Of a stretch of DNA of 24,479 nt, positions 7,445 through 15,719 are shown piece by piece. The stretch lies in NCBI GenBank assembly GCA_002477825.1, contig DLKT01000046.1, positions 1-24,479 of the forward strand, read 5' to 3'. The number at the start of each line of letters is the position of its first letter. Within the stretch, counting starts at the first letter, position 1. The position numbers and the translations under genes are program-made. The notes beneath the pieces are model-generated. The model did no database searches and was not told where the DNA came from. It saw nothing but the letters and a program-made list of their open reading frames with translations. Source of the DNA: Caryophanales bacterium UBA7581 (GTDB taxonomy: Bacteria > Bacillota_I > Bacilli_A > RFN20 > CAG-826).

Positions 7445-9103
7445 ATGAAAAAAAGATATGTAATATTATCGACGTTAGCTATGTGTATGACGCTAGCGGG
7501 CTGTAATAGAAATAATGCCTTAAAAACTACAATCAACAATAGTGTTTTTACCGCGGAAGGCGATTTTGAAAAAGGCAGTCAACTTAAGATAGAATCTCTT
7601 CAAGAGGCAACGCAAGAACAAAGAAACTTGATAATGGAAAAGAATCTTTGCGTTGATTATAATTTGCTTGTTTATGATATTTCTGTGCAAAAGAATAATG
7701 AAAAGATTCAACCAAAAAGCAAAGTAAAAATTAGCTTAGATTTTCCTAATTATTCTCAAAATGGACATACGGTTTTCCATTTTAAAAGTGATACGGAAAT
7801 GGAAGTATTACCCACGAAATACGCAAATAAAAAATTAAGTTTTGAAACAACAAGTTTTTCAGTATTTATTATTGGTGAGAATATACCAGAGGTTTATCAT
7901 TATAACGTCACTTTTGATTTAGATGGTGGTAGTTTTGTTGAAGGCACTAATATACCAACATCATATAGTAATGAAAGCAACTTTCCTATTACTTTACCGA
8001 TTCCAAATAAAGATGGATATAGCTTTAAAGGATGGCAAAATGCTTATGATGTCATCATGACTGAAATTACGGAAAAAATGCGGGGAGATCTTCTTTTAAA
8101 AGCAGAGTGGGAAGAAAAGTTAGAACTAATTTATACCATTAGTGAAGACGAAAAAAAAGTTACTTTTGGGAGTTATCCTCAAAACTTGGTAGATGATGAA
8201 AATTTAATAACTTCTTTAAATGCCTCAATTCACGATATACCAAAAAAAGATGATGGAGAAGAATGGACAAGTTTTGGCTTTTATAGTAAAAATATAAAAA
8301 GCGATTATGCTTGGTATCGAGATGTTGATTATGAAGGAAATCGATATCGCGCTGTGTGCTTTAATTCTTGGCGCTTACGCTTTACAGAATTAGAATCGGT
8401 TCCAAATAACTGGGAAGGTTCAACAGATGGTAATCAAATGGCTAATGGCGTGGAACTTGATAAAGTATATTGGTTTAAATTTGCTCCTCTTCAATGGCGG
8501 ATTTTAACAAAAGATAATCAAAAGGCTTTATTAATGTGTGATAGTGCGATTGACGCTATGCAATATCAACATAATTCGACAGGGGGAACGCCTTGTGATT
8601 ATGCAAAAAGTGATATCCGTGCGTGGCTAAATTCTACTTTTTACGATTTAGCTTTTAGTACAAAGCAAAAAGAAATTATTCCAACAACCTTAGTGGATAA
8701 TAGTGAAAGTAGTGCAGATGCAAAAGAAGAAAAATATAAATGGAATACCGGTACGTTTGGCACAGCTTGTGAAAATACCGAAGACAAAGTATTTTTATTA
8801 AGTTCCTATGAGTTGACGAATACAGAATATGGTTTCATCGCGGATCCTACTTCCTATAGGACAAAAGATCCACAAAAACATATTTGGTGGTCTGAATATG
8901 GTAAATACATGGGTGGAGAAGTGATTAAAAGTGCACCTTACTATCCAAATTGTGATTGGTGGACTCGCTCGCCTAATTATTTGACAACGAAAAGTGGGAA
9001 TAATATGAATGTTGTAATAGTTACAACAGATTCTGAACTAAAATATATAAAAGTATCACGTGTAGTTCAAGGCGTTGTCCCAGCAATTTGGATAAATTTA
9101 TAA
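7445..9103 (+). CDS. Lipoprotein with InlB-type B-repeat and DUF6273 domain
   Basis: Lipobox LAGC gives C20. Residues 25-148 are an unassigned beta-rich part. Residues 152-222 match the Listeria-Bacteroides (InlB B, Flg_new) repeat: YNVTFDLDGGSF, then DGYSFKGW, then LLKAEW. Residues 240-552 match DUF6273: FGSYPQ, WRILTKDNQKALLM, RAWLNSTFYDLAFS, VFLLSSYEL, WWTRSP, and VVPAIWINL at the end. DUF6273 is common in surface proteins of gut Firmicutes and is thought related to the formylglycine-enzyme/lectin fold; no function is proven. AGGAGGG lies 5 nt before the ATG. Likely a cell-surface binding protein. No strong promoter was seen between the upstream gene and the terminator at 7401, so expression may depend on read-through. 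Confidence 0.85.
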   Translation: MKKRYVILSTLAMCMTLAGCNRNNALKTTINNSVFTAEGDFEKGSQLKIESLQEATQEQRNLIMEKNLCVDYNLLVYDISVQKNNEKIQPKSKVKISLDFPNYSQNGHTVFHFKSDTEMEVLPTKYANKKLSFETTSFSVFIIGENIPEVYHYNVTFDLDGGSFVEGTNIPTSYSNESNFPITLPIPNKDGYSFKGWQNAYDVIMTEITEKMRGDLLLKAEWEEKLELIYTISEDEKKVTFGSYPQNLVDDENLITSLNASIHDIPKKDDGEEWTSFGFYSKNIKSDYAWYRDVDYEGNRYRAVCFNSWRLRFTELESVPNNWEGSTDGNQMANGVELDKVYWFKFAPLQWRILTKDNQKALLMCDSAIDAMQYQHNSTGGTPCDYAKSDIRAWLNSTFYDLAFSTKQKEIIPTTLVDNSESSADAKEEKYKWNTGTFGTACENTEDKVFLLSSYELTNTEYGFIADPTSYRTKDPQKHIWWSEYGKYMGGEVIKSAPYYPNCDWWTRSPNYLTTKSGNNMNVVIVTTDSELKYIKVSRVVQGVVPAIWINL

Positions 9104-9137
9104 AAAACGAAAAAATATTAAATAGATATAACTTAAA

Positions 9138-9176
9138 AAAACACTTTGGCAAATTTAAAAGCGTCAAGGTGTTTTT
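9138..9176 (+). terminator. Rho-independent terminator
   Basis: Arms AAAACACTTTG and CAAGGTGTTTT pair over 11 bp with one G-U; the 3' arm runs into the T tract. It closes the 7445 gene. Confidence 0.75.
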
Positions 9177-9250
9177 AAAAATATAATAAATTTTCAAATG
9201 CTTTTTACATAGATTGCTCATGAGGCTTTATTGAAGGATAATCATAATTA

Positions 9251-9304
9251 ACCTGTGCGAAAAGCGCACATGTTGACGATATAAAATGAACTGTCGAGTA
9301 TTAC
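9251..9304 (+). pseudogene. Probable scrap of a decayed RhuM-family gene
   Basis: Bases 9251-9274 match bases 393-416 of the RhuM-Fic gene at 21 of 24 positions. Read in the same frame they give TCAKSAHV, close to the RhuM hallmark TCAxxAQV. After an in-frame TGA the frame continues TVEYY then stops, resembling the family's next conserved stretch before YNLD. Upstream, GATAAT at 9238-9243 mirrors the same position in the intact gene. The rest of the 304-base gap 9104-9407 holds only the terminator at 9138 and the promoter at 9340. The core also folds as a TGTGCG/CGCACA hairpin, so chance similarity is possible. Confidence 0.4.
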
Positions 9305-9339
9305 TAGGTAGTTAAGAATGAGAATATTGAATCTTTTTA

Positions 9340-9368
9340 TTGTAATTTGAAATGACGAGTGCTATTAT
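9340..9368 (+). promoter_or_regulatory. Promoter for the 9408 lipoprotein
   Basis: TTGTAA (9340-9345), 17-bp spacer, TATTAT (9363-9368) preceded by TGC, an extended -10. Confidence 0.6.
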
Positions 9369-9407
9369 TTTCATATCTCAAAGGTGAGAAAAGCGAGGTA
9401 TCATATC

Positions 9408-11141
9408 ATGAAAAAAAATAAAACCTTTTTTGCGTCCTTGGCTTTACTACTTGGAATGTTAGTAACAGGATGCGGTCAAACACCTTCTAGTTCATCGACT
9501 GGAGGCACAGAAAATCCAACTACAGGAGGAACAACAAGTGCAGAACGACTTCCGATTTCTGCATCAGACGCTTTAAATCGTCTAAAGAGTCTTACAAAAA
9601 TTGGCTTTAGTGGGACTTTAAATTCTAAATTTTCACGTGTGGATGACGACACCAAGAAAGGTGAGGAAAACTTATCGTCTAAAATGTATTTTTCAAGTGA
9701 TGAGTTATATATTCTTGGCACTTATGAAAATGGCGTGAATGCAGTTAAATATCATTATTTTAAAAATGCGAAAGGTCAATTAATCACAAAATCAGTTAAT
9801 GCGAAAAATGAAGTGACTGAAGAAGTGATGAGTTTAGAAGAAGATTCTCAAAAAACGCCATTGATGTTTGATGATGCAGTTAAAAACCCATTTATTCTTC
9901 TTAAAGAAGAAGATTTTGTTAGCTCGACCGCTAATAGTGTTACTTTCTCTTTAAAAAGAGAAGTTGGTTCAACAACGGTAGGAAGCTTTACTTATAGTTT
10001 AATTACCGGTTATAGTGTACCAGCCGACCATATGGTTATCACATTTAACGATGATGAAAGTATGAATAAAATTCAAATTACTGGAACACAATTTAGCAAA
10101 ACGACAGGCCGATATGATTATAATTATATTTATAATTACGAAGCTGATTTCATGGGCAAAGAAAGCTTAAATGTCCCTTCTTATCCTTATGAAAGTACGG
10201 ACGATATGAGCAAGTTAAGTAGAGCTTTAGACTTAATTAAGAATCATAATTATGAAATGAAATTATATAGTTCTTTTGTAAATGATGGATTAACTCCTAA
10301 TCTTTCTGCTATTGTGACACCTAATGGTTTCATTGTTAAAGATGAAACGAAGGAAGGCGCTTTGCCTTATGGTATGATTAATGTTACATCCGATGATTCG
10401 GCAAGTATTTCTCGTGCCATTATTGAAGTAAGAACGGATGAAAGTACAGGTAAAGTTCAAGCCGTTGGAACAGAGAAAGAAATTGTTGATTCTTCCGTGG
10501 ATGAATATTATCCAAAAGCAGATTATGACGTTAATCTTTTTGCTAAAACAGAAAAAGGATATGTTTTACAAGATGCATATCAAGAAGTTTCTACTTTAAT
10601 TCCTGACGCTAACACGGTCGATATTACATATATGTTTGGCGTGAATGTTTTAACGTTTGATATTGCAGACGATTTTTCTAAAATCACTTATTCTTATATC
10701 TTTAAAGGAATCAATGGCTATGGAACAAGAACGGTTGAAATGACCAATTTAGGAACAGCTCAATTACCATTTGACATTGAAACTGATTATGTAAAATATG
10801 ATAAAGCAACAACATGGGCAGAACTTGATCCAACGACCAAGAAAGAAGCTGATGAATACTTAGGTGGTGATTTAGATCAAATTTTACCATTTGTCACAAC
10901 AGATGGCACAATTACAATGTATGCCTATTCTGATTATGTTGAAATCAGAGTAGAATGCAAAACCGATGAAGATGCGACTAACTTAATGAGTGATTATGGC
11001 TTTAGCTTAGTCTTTGGTGGTGGATTTACCCAAGATGAAAGTGATGAGGACTCTTATGTGAAAGATGGCAAATATCGTGTTGATTTAGAAATTGATATGT
11101 TTGTCAGCAATGAGCTCGTAATCACTTTAAGCTTAGAATAA
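9408..11141 (+). CDS. Large lipoprotein of unknown function
   Basis: The signal peptide ends in lipobox VTGC (C22), followed by a Ser/Gly/Thr-rich linker to about residue 48. The remaining 530 residues are acidic and beta-rich. They seem to fall into two similar-sized halves, each beginning with a helix (SASDALNRLKSL near 51; MSKLSRALDLIKN near 276) followed by antiparallel-strand patterns, as in LolA/LppX-like lipid-handling folds; this resemblance is a weak inference. GTG 9384 is in frame, but GAGG at 9395-9398 supports ATG 9408 (577 aa). It has its own promoter at 9340 and a terminator just after the stop, so it is probably a single-gene transcript. No family recognised. Confidence 0.8.
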   Translation: MKKNKTFFASLALLLGMLVTGCGQTPSSSSTGGTENPTTGGTTSAERLPISASDALNRLKSLTKIGFSGTLNSKFSRVDDDTKKGEENLSSKMYFSSDELYILGTYENGVNAVKYHYFKNAKGQLITKSVNAKNEVTEEVMSLEEDSQKTPLMFDDAVKNPFILLKEEDFVSSTANSVTFSLKREVGSTTVGSFTYSLITGYSVPADHMVITFNDDESMNKIQITGTQFSKTTGRYDYNYIYNYEADFMGKESLNVPSYPYESTDDMSKLSRALDLIKNHNYEMKLYSSFVNDGLTPNLSAIVTPNGFIVKDETKEGALPYGMINVTSDDSASISRAIIEVRTDESTGKVQAVGTEKEIVDSSVDEYYPKADYDVNLFAKTEKGYVLQDAYQEVSTLIPDANTVDITYMFGVNVLTFDIADDFSKITYSYIFKGINGYGTRTVEMTNLGTAQLPFDIETDYVKYDKATTWAELDPTTKKEADEYLGGDLDQILPFVTTDGTITMYAYSDYVEIRVECKTDEDATNLMSDYGFSLVFGGGFTQDESDEDSYVKDGKYRVDLEIDMFVSNELVITLSLE

Positions 11142-11153
11142 TCGTTAAAAATG

Positions 11154-11181
11154 AGGCACTCTTTCTTAGGGTGTCTTTTTT
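11154..11181 (+). terminator. Rho-independent terminator
   Basis: AGGCACTCT and AGGGTGTCT pair over 9 bp (two G-U) around TTCTT, then a run of T. Confidence 0.8.
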
Positions 11182-11248
11182 GTTGGCTGATTAAAAGATT
11201 ATTGATTTTAAAAGATATGAAAAAATGAATAAGATAATCAAAAGTCTA

Positions 11249-11257
11249 TGCTATTAT
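11249..11257 (+). promoter_or_regulatory. Extended -10 for the acetyltransferase operon
   Basis: TGCTATTAT lies about 60 bp before the start at 11317; no good -35 is seen at the right distance. An overlapping TATAAT at 11259 is an alternative. Confidence 0.4.
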
Positions 11258-11316
11258 ATATAATAACAAAATGATGATTTAAAAAATCTTAAAATGGGAG
11301 AAAGGATGACTCTAGG

Positions 11317-11931
11317 ATGACGGAAAAAGAAAAAATGTTGGCGGGTAAAATTTATGACCCAACGGATGAAACAATTTTAGAATTACGCATAAAAGCACAC
11401 AAACTATCAACACAATACAATTCTTTATTTGAAAATGATGAAAAAAGACAAACCATTTTAAAAGACTTGATTCCAGAGCAAGGAGAAAATCTTTTTCTTC
11501 AAGGCCCTATTTATTTTGATTATGGCGTTTTTACGTCATTTGGAAAAAACTGCTATGCAAATTTTAATTTAACGGTATTAGACACATGTCCAGTACATAT
11601 TGGAGATAATGTGTTTTTTGGTCCAAATTGTACAATAGCGACACCACTTCATCCTCTTCGTTATCAAGAAAGAAATATCAAATACAAAGAAAATGGAATG
11701 CCTTATGATGATGAATATGGAAAACCAATTACTATTCATTCCAATTGCTGGATAGCGAGTAATGTCGTTATTACGGGTGGAGTAACCATTGGTGAAGGGT
11801 GCGTCATTGGCGCTGGTAGTGTGGTTACCCATGATATTCCACCGCATTCACTTGCCGTAGGTAATCCTTGTAGAGTTATTCGTACTATTAGTGAAAAAGA
11901 TTCTATAAAATATAAGACTGAGTTATTTTAA
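11317..11931 (+). CDS. Sugar O-acetyltransferase (maltose/galactoside acetyltransferase family)
   Basis: The N-terminal Mac domain (1-55, MTEKEKMLAGKIYDPTDETI) is followed by left-handed beta-helix hexapeptide repeats (about 70-190) typical of Maa/LacA/NodL. The catalytic His is H112 in TPLHPL, and the coenzyme-A end has VVITGGVTIGEGCVIGAGSV and GNPCRVIR. The enzyme moves acetyl from acetyl-CoA to a hydroxyl of a sugar; the exact acceptor cannot be told. Length (204 aa) is normal. AAAGGA lies 10 nt before the ATG, and a four-codon upstream frame (ATG 11307) ends by overlapping this start as ATGA, so translation may be coupled. A GNAT gene follows after 15 nt in one operon. Confidence 0.92.
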   Translation: MTEKEKMLAGKIYDPTDETILELRIKAHKLSTQYNSLFENDEKRQTILKDLIPEQGENLFLQGPIYFDYGVFTSFGKNCYANFNLTVLDTCPVHIGDNVFFGPNCTIATPLHPLRYQERNIKYKENGMPYDDEYGKPITIHSNCWIASNVVITGGVTIGEGCVIGAGSVVTHDIPPHSLAVGNPCRVIRTISEKDSIKYKTELF

Positions 11932-11946
11932 ATAAGGAATTTATTT

Positions 11947-12477
11947 ATGATTTTAGAAACAAAGCGATTAATCTTACGTTCTTGGGAAGAAAATGATGCA
12001 GAAAGCCTCTATTTTTATGCTAAAGATGATCGCGTGGGTCCAATTTGTGGTTGGACTCCGCATCAAAGTGTAGAAAATAGTCTTTTTGTCATAACACATT
12101 TTTTAAAAGTGGAAGGAATATTCGCTATTGTGTTAAAAGAAACTTACCAGGTGATTGGAAGTATTGGTGTTAATGTTGGAGAAAAAAGTAATTTAAAATT
12201 ACCTAAAGATGAAGGCGAGATAGGTTATTGGATAGGCGTTCCTTTTTGGGGTCAAGGCCTCATGCCTGAAGCCGTAAAAGCCGTTATTCAATATGCTTTT
12301 GAAACACTTAAACTAAAAAAATTGTGGTGTAGTTATTTTGATGGTAATAATCAATCTAAGCGTGTTATGGAAAAGTGTGGCTTTCATTATCACCATACGA
12401 ATAAAGATATTTTATGGGAAAAATTAAATAAAATAGTGACAGAACACGTATATTTGTTAGAAAACACATATCTTTAA
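11947..12477 (+). CDS. GNAT N-acetyltransferase (RimJ/RimL-like, Acetyltransf_3)
   Basis: It opens with the family pattern LETKRLILRSWEENDAESLY. It has the acetyl-CoA binding loop GYWIGVPFWGQGLMPEAV (93-110) and the terminal NNQSKRVMEKCGF (134-146). Such enzymes acetylate ribosomal-protein N-termini, other proteins, or small molecules; the substrate is not predictable. 176 aa is the normal length. It begins 15 nt after the sugar acetyltransferase with a weak AAGGA site and is likely cotranscribed with it. Confidence 0.9.
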   Translation: MILETKRLILRSWEENDAESLYFYAKDDRVGPICGWTPHQSVENSLFVITHFLKVEGIFAIVLKETYQVIGSIGVNVGEKSNLKLPKDEGEIGYWIGVPFWGQGLMPEAVKAVIQYAFETLKLKKLWCSYFDGNNQSKRVMEKCGFHYHHTNKDILWEKLNKIVTEHVYLLENTYL

Positions 12478-12498
12478 AGAAGTATAGGGGGAATACGA

Positions 12499-13086
12499 AT
12501 GGAAAATAGGCCGAATCTTACTCGTGAATTAGACGAAAAAACATTTCGCGAATATTATTATTTAAAAGAGGAATTAATTACTTTTTGTAGAGAGAATCAT
12601 TTACCAGTTTCGGGAGGAAAATTAGAACTGACTGAAAGAGTAGCGTATTTTCTCCGCTTTGGTAAAGTGCTAAAGACATCAAATAAGAAAAAACATAAAA
12701 CAAAGTCTGAAATTATTACAGAAAATACACGAATAGAGGAAAATGTTACTTATTCTGAGCAACTAAGAGCATTTTTTGTAGAGAGGATAGGTAAGAGTTT
12801 TTCTTTTAATGTTCCTTTTCAAAAATGGTTAAAGAGTAATGTGGGGAAAACTTATAAAGAAGCCGTAACTGCCTATCATCAACTTTTAAAAGAAAAGAAA
12901 AAGAGCAAGGGAACAATAGATCAACAATTTGAATATAATACTTATATTCGCGACTTTTTTCAGGATAACCCAGGGAGAAGTTTAAAGGATGCGATTCAAT
13001 GTTGGAACTATAAAAAGGGGCTAAAAGGAAATCATTGCTATGAAAAAGCGGATTTAATCGTCTTAGATGACGATACGATTTCGTAA
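12499..13086 (+). CDS. SAP-domain / DUF6434 protein
   Basis: Residues about 13-52 fit a SAP helix-loop-helix (LKEELITFCRENHLPVSG, then LTERVAYFL), a small DNA-binding fold. A Lys-rich linker follows. The C-terminal part (about 85-190) contains SFNVPFQKWLKSNVGKTYKEA and YIRDFFQDNPGRSLKDAI with YKKGLKGNHCY, matching the DUF6434 module often fused to SAP in Firmicutes. It is soluble, with no signal or membrane segment, and probably binds nucleic acid; the role is unknown. GGGGG lies 8 nt before the ATG. It follows the GNAT gene by 21 nt and may share its transcript. Confidence 0.8.
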   Translation: MENRPNLTRELDEKTFREYYYLKEELITFCRENHLPVSGGKLELTERVAYFLRFGKVLKTSNKKKHKTKSEIITENTRIEENVTYSEQLRAFFVERIGKSFSFNVPFQKWLKSNVGKTYKEAVTAYHQLLKEKKKSKGTIDQQFEYNTYIRDFFQDNPGRSLKDAIQCWNYKKGLKGNHCYEKADLIVLDDDTIS

Positions 13087-13128
13087 CCTTATATGATAAA
13101 ATATCATTAGAGAATGGGGGAGATTACG

Positions 13129-13806
13129 ATGAAGAAAATTACTTTAGTGACGATTGCGTCGTTTATATTTTTAGCCGTTTGTTCCTTTGTGGGATGGGTG
13201 TTTCGTTTTGCTTCGCTTCGTGATGCAACTGCTTATGTGATGATTGGTTTAGGCATTTGTTTAATCAGTGGTATTTTAATGATTATTTTAAGAAGAAAAA
13301 GTTTTGTTATTTATCCCATTCTTTATTTGGTGAATGCCTTTGCTTTGGGTTTATGTATTCGAGGGTGGTATATTTTTCGAGGATTCGATAACCCCATTTG
13401 GATGATGCTTTTAATTAGTCTTGCTTCTTCTTTATATTTATTAGTGTTTTATGCTTTTTTATTGATTCCAGTTTTCAATCAGCACTATACTGCTTTTACC
13501 ATTCTTTTTATGTTAATTTCTATTATTATCTATGTTTTATTAATTATTTTTACTAAAACAACTTACCTCTCCACCTATGGTTGGTATATGATTATTGAGA
13601 TTGGTTTTATCTTTGCTTTAAGCATAGAAAATCAAAATAATAAGGAATTATTTCAATATGTTGCTATGTCTACTTATAGTGTGATTATTGTGGCAATATT
13701 AATGCTCATTATTATGGCGGGTGGCGATGGAATTGATCTTTCTTTTGATGGCTTAGGTTCCGGTTCATTATCTTCACCAAGAAAGAAAAGAATAAGAAAA
13801 AGATAA
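13129..13806 (+). CDS. Polytopic membrane protein of unknown function
   Basis: About six or seven hydrophobic helices span residues 4-200, and a short cytoplasmic-type tail ends in SSPRKKRIRKR. ATG 13114 is in frame, but GGGGAG at 13117-13122 lies 7 nt before ATG 13129, giving 225 aa. No family recognised. A possible extended -10 (TGATAAAAT, 13094-13102) lies just upstream, inside a small ATGATA/TATCAT hairpin. Confidence 0.7.
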   Translation: MKKITLVTIASFIFLAVCSFVGWVFRFASLRDATAYVMIGLGICLISGILMIILRRKSFVIYPILYLVNAFALGLCIRGWYIFRGFDNPIWMMLLISLASSLYLLVFYAFLLIPVFNQHYTAFTILFMLISIIIYVLLIIFTKTTYLSTYGWYMIIEIGFIFALSIENQNNKELFQYVAMSTYSVIIVAILMLIIMAGGDGIDLSFDGLGSGSLSSPRKKRIRKR

Positions 13807-13816
13807 GGACGCTTTA

Positions 13817-13845
13817 TTCAAATTATTTCCTTTTTTCGCTATAAT
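13817..13845 (+). promoter_or_regulatory. Promoter for the 13922 lipoprotein
   Basis: TTCAAA (13817-13822), 17-bp spacer and a perfect TATAAT (13840-13845). Transcription should begin near 13852. Confidence 0.6.
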
Positions 13846-13854
13846 AAAAATAAG

Positions 13855-13881
13855 AAGTAGTGAGATGAATACTCACTACTT
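13855..13881 (+). promoter_or_regulatory. 5'-terminal leader hairpin
   Basis: Perfect 10-bp arms AAGTAGTGAG and CTCACTACTT around a 7-nt loop begin a few bases after the predicted transcription start. No T tract follows. It could stabilise the mRNA end or, as DNA, act as an operator. It could also be a weak end signal for the membrane-protein gene upstream. Confidence 0.6.
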
Positions 13882-13921
13882 ATATAAAAATATTTCATTT
13901 TAAATTGAGGGGGATAAAAGA

Positions 13922-15292
13922 ATGAAAATAAAAAAAATACTGACTGTTTTAGCTTTTGCTACAACGGCTTTCTCTTTGATGGGAATGACTTCTTGTGGGA
14001 AAAGAGAACTATCAGAAGAAGAAAAAATTAGAACATGGGTAGAAGGATATGCTTACTCAAGCACATATGAAGGCGATTATAAAGTCGTCGATCATTGGTT
14101 CACACTTGATACGAATGAAGAAATCATTGACGAAACAAATCAAGTAGAAGCAGGATCAGGTTATAAATATTTCCACCAACGCGTTGATCAAGAAAAATCA
14201 GAAGATGGGGAAATGGTAATGTCCAATAAGGACATAGCGGTGGTCAAGACGGTTGATGATAATGGAGTAGAAAGAACAAAGTATTATTCGGAAACAATCA
14301 ATGATGATGGAACAACAAAAGAAGGAAGCTATGTCGCACCTGATTATGCACTCTTTTATTTTGAAGATAGTCGGATTTCTTTTAGAATCAAAGAAGGTTT
14401 TGGTGAATGCGGAACGAACGCTGAAACTTTTGTGGATGAATTAAAACAGTTTTATTTAGAAAATGAAGCGTATGAAAAAGAACCAGATAGCATTGAATGG
14501 AAAAAAGAAAAAGATGGTTCCATCTCGTTAAATATTAAAATTAGTGATGAATATGTGAATGATTTTTTAAAGGAAAATGATACAACTTATCAAAAATCAA
14601 GTTATCGAGATGAAATAATTTATTTGGTAAAAGATGGAAGAATAACTGCTAGTCGTTTTAGCTATCATCAAGAGAATTTTTACAAAGATGAAGCCAAAAA
14701 CGAGGCGAATGCTTATCAATACCAAACGGAATACTTTTATGAATTCGATCAAAGTACCTTCGATAGCTTCAATATTGAAACGGATGAAACCATTAACGAA
14801 TATTATGGGCATGTACGCTTTGTTGTAGAAGGACAAAATTTCTTATATAGTGATTCATCTTGTTTAGTGGGAGAAGAATATACGTTAGAGAACAGCATAG
14901 AATATTTAGCAGGCTTATCCGGATTTATGATTCATCCATCTGAACTTGAGCATCCAGAAGAATATCTTGCTTTATATTTAGATAAAGAAATGACCAAGCC
15001 TTTTACAAAGATGACCATGGAAGAAGACGTCACGCTTTATGTTCACTTTGAATTACCCGAAGAATGGGCAGTCGTGTTAACAGTATTTAAAAGAAAAGAT
15101 AATTATACCCGTGTCCAATTAGCGTATTTCGAAAAAGTGGGCTCAACTTTTAGATGCAACTACGTTTTTCAAGATTATGATGTGATATCCATCGATGGAA
15201 AAGAAATAAAGGAAGGAGATAGCACGGACATTTTGTGCTCGGAAAATCGTGTGTATACGGTACTATACGACGCAAGTCAACTTGTGCTTTAA
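13922..15292 (+). CDS. Lipoprotein with a C-terminal InlB-repeat-like segment
   Basis: A signal peptide ends at C25 (MTSC). Most of the 456 aa is an acidic, aromatic-rich domain with no recognised family. Residues about 300-375 resemble one InlB B-type (Flg_new) repeat, ending LYLDKEMTKPFTKMTMEE then DVTLYVHF. Probably a surface-exposed binding protein. GAGGGGG lies 6 nt before the ATG, with its own promoter and a 5' leader hairpin. The TfoX-N gene follows after 3 nt. Confidence 0.8.
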   Translation: MKIKKILTVLAFATTAFSLMGMTSCGKRELSEEEKIRTWVEGYAYSSTYEGDYKVVDHWFTLDTNEEIIDETNQVEAGSGYKYFHQRVDQEKSEDGEMVMSNKDIAVVKTVDDNGVERTKYYSETINDDGTTKEGSYVAPDYALFYFEDSRISFRIKEGFGECGTNAETFVDELKQFYLENEAYEKEPDSIEWKKEKDGSISLNIKISDEYVNDFLKENDTTYQKSSYRDEIIYLVKDGRITASRFSYHQENFYKDEAKNEANAYQYQTEYFYEFDQSTFDSFNIETDETINEYYGHVRFVVEGQNFLYSDSSCLVGEEYTLENSIEYLAGLSGFMIHPSELEHPEEYLALYLDKEMTKPFTKMTMEEDVTLYVHFELPEEWAVVLTVFKRKDNYTRVQLAYFEKVGSTFRCNYVFQDYDVISIDGKEIKEGDSTDILCSENRVYTVLYDASQLVL

Positions 15293-15295
15293 AAT

Positions 15296-15592
15296 ATGGC
15301 TTCTAGTAAAGAATACAAAGATTATATTGTAGAACAATTATCTTTACTTGGTGTTATTCAAACACGCGCGATGATGGGAGAATATCTCTTTTATTATCAA
15401 GGTGTTTATTTTGGTGGCATATTCGATGATCGCTTTTTAGTGAAAATCGTTCCACAAAACAAAAAATATGAAATGAAAGAAGAATTACCTTATGAAGGTG
15501 CAAAAAAGATGTATCTTGTAAGCGATATAGAAAACCAAGAAAAATTAAAAGAAATTGTTTTAGATACAGTTCAAGGATTAAAGAAAAAATAA
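15296..15592 (+). CDS. TfoX/Sxy N-terminal domain protein
   Basis: 98 aa matching the TfoX-N family: RAMMGEYLFYYQGVYFGGIF, DDRFLVKI, and a helical end. The C-terminal TfoX domain is missing, as is common outside Proteobacteria, so a competence role should not be assumed. There is no ribosome site before the ATG, which sits 3 nt after the lipoprotein stop, so translation is probably coupled. Confidence 0.85.
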   Translation: MASSKEYKDYIVEQLSLLGVIQTRAMMGEYLFYYQGVYFGGIFDDRFLVKIVPQNKKYEMKEELPYEGAKKMYLVSDIENQEKLKEIVLDTVQGLKKK

Positions 15593-15598
15593 AAAATT

Positions 15599-15695
15599 AA
15601 GAAACAATTGTGAATTGATAAGAAGTGTGAAAAATAGGTGAATATGCTATAATTAACCTATAAAAAACACTTTTTAGAGGACATGATTGTTTCTT
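15599..15695. repeat. Three nested inverted repeats around a promoter
   Basis: In order: AAGAAACAAT (15599), AAGTGT (15623), ATAGGT (15634), then their complements ACCTAT (15656), ACACTT (15667), ATTGTTTCTT (15686), all perfect and in register. The last runs into T's to 15698. As RNA read from the TfoX gene it would be one long interrupted hairpin plus T run, a possible terminator. As DNA it is a palindrome centred on the -10 of the next gene. Confidence 0.55.
15645..15653 (+). promoter_or_regulatory. Extended -10 for the SDR gene
   Basis: TGCTATAAT, a perfect extended -10, with only a poor -35 (GTGTGA, 17 bp upstream). Confidence 0.6.
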
Positions 15696-15719
15696 TTTTT
15701 GTAAAGCGAGGTCATTAAA

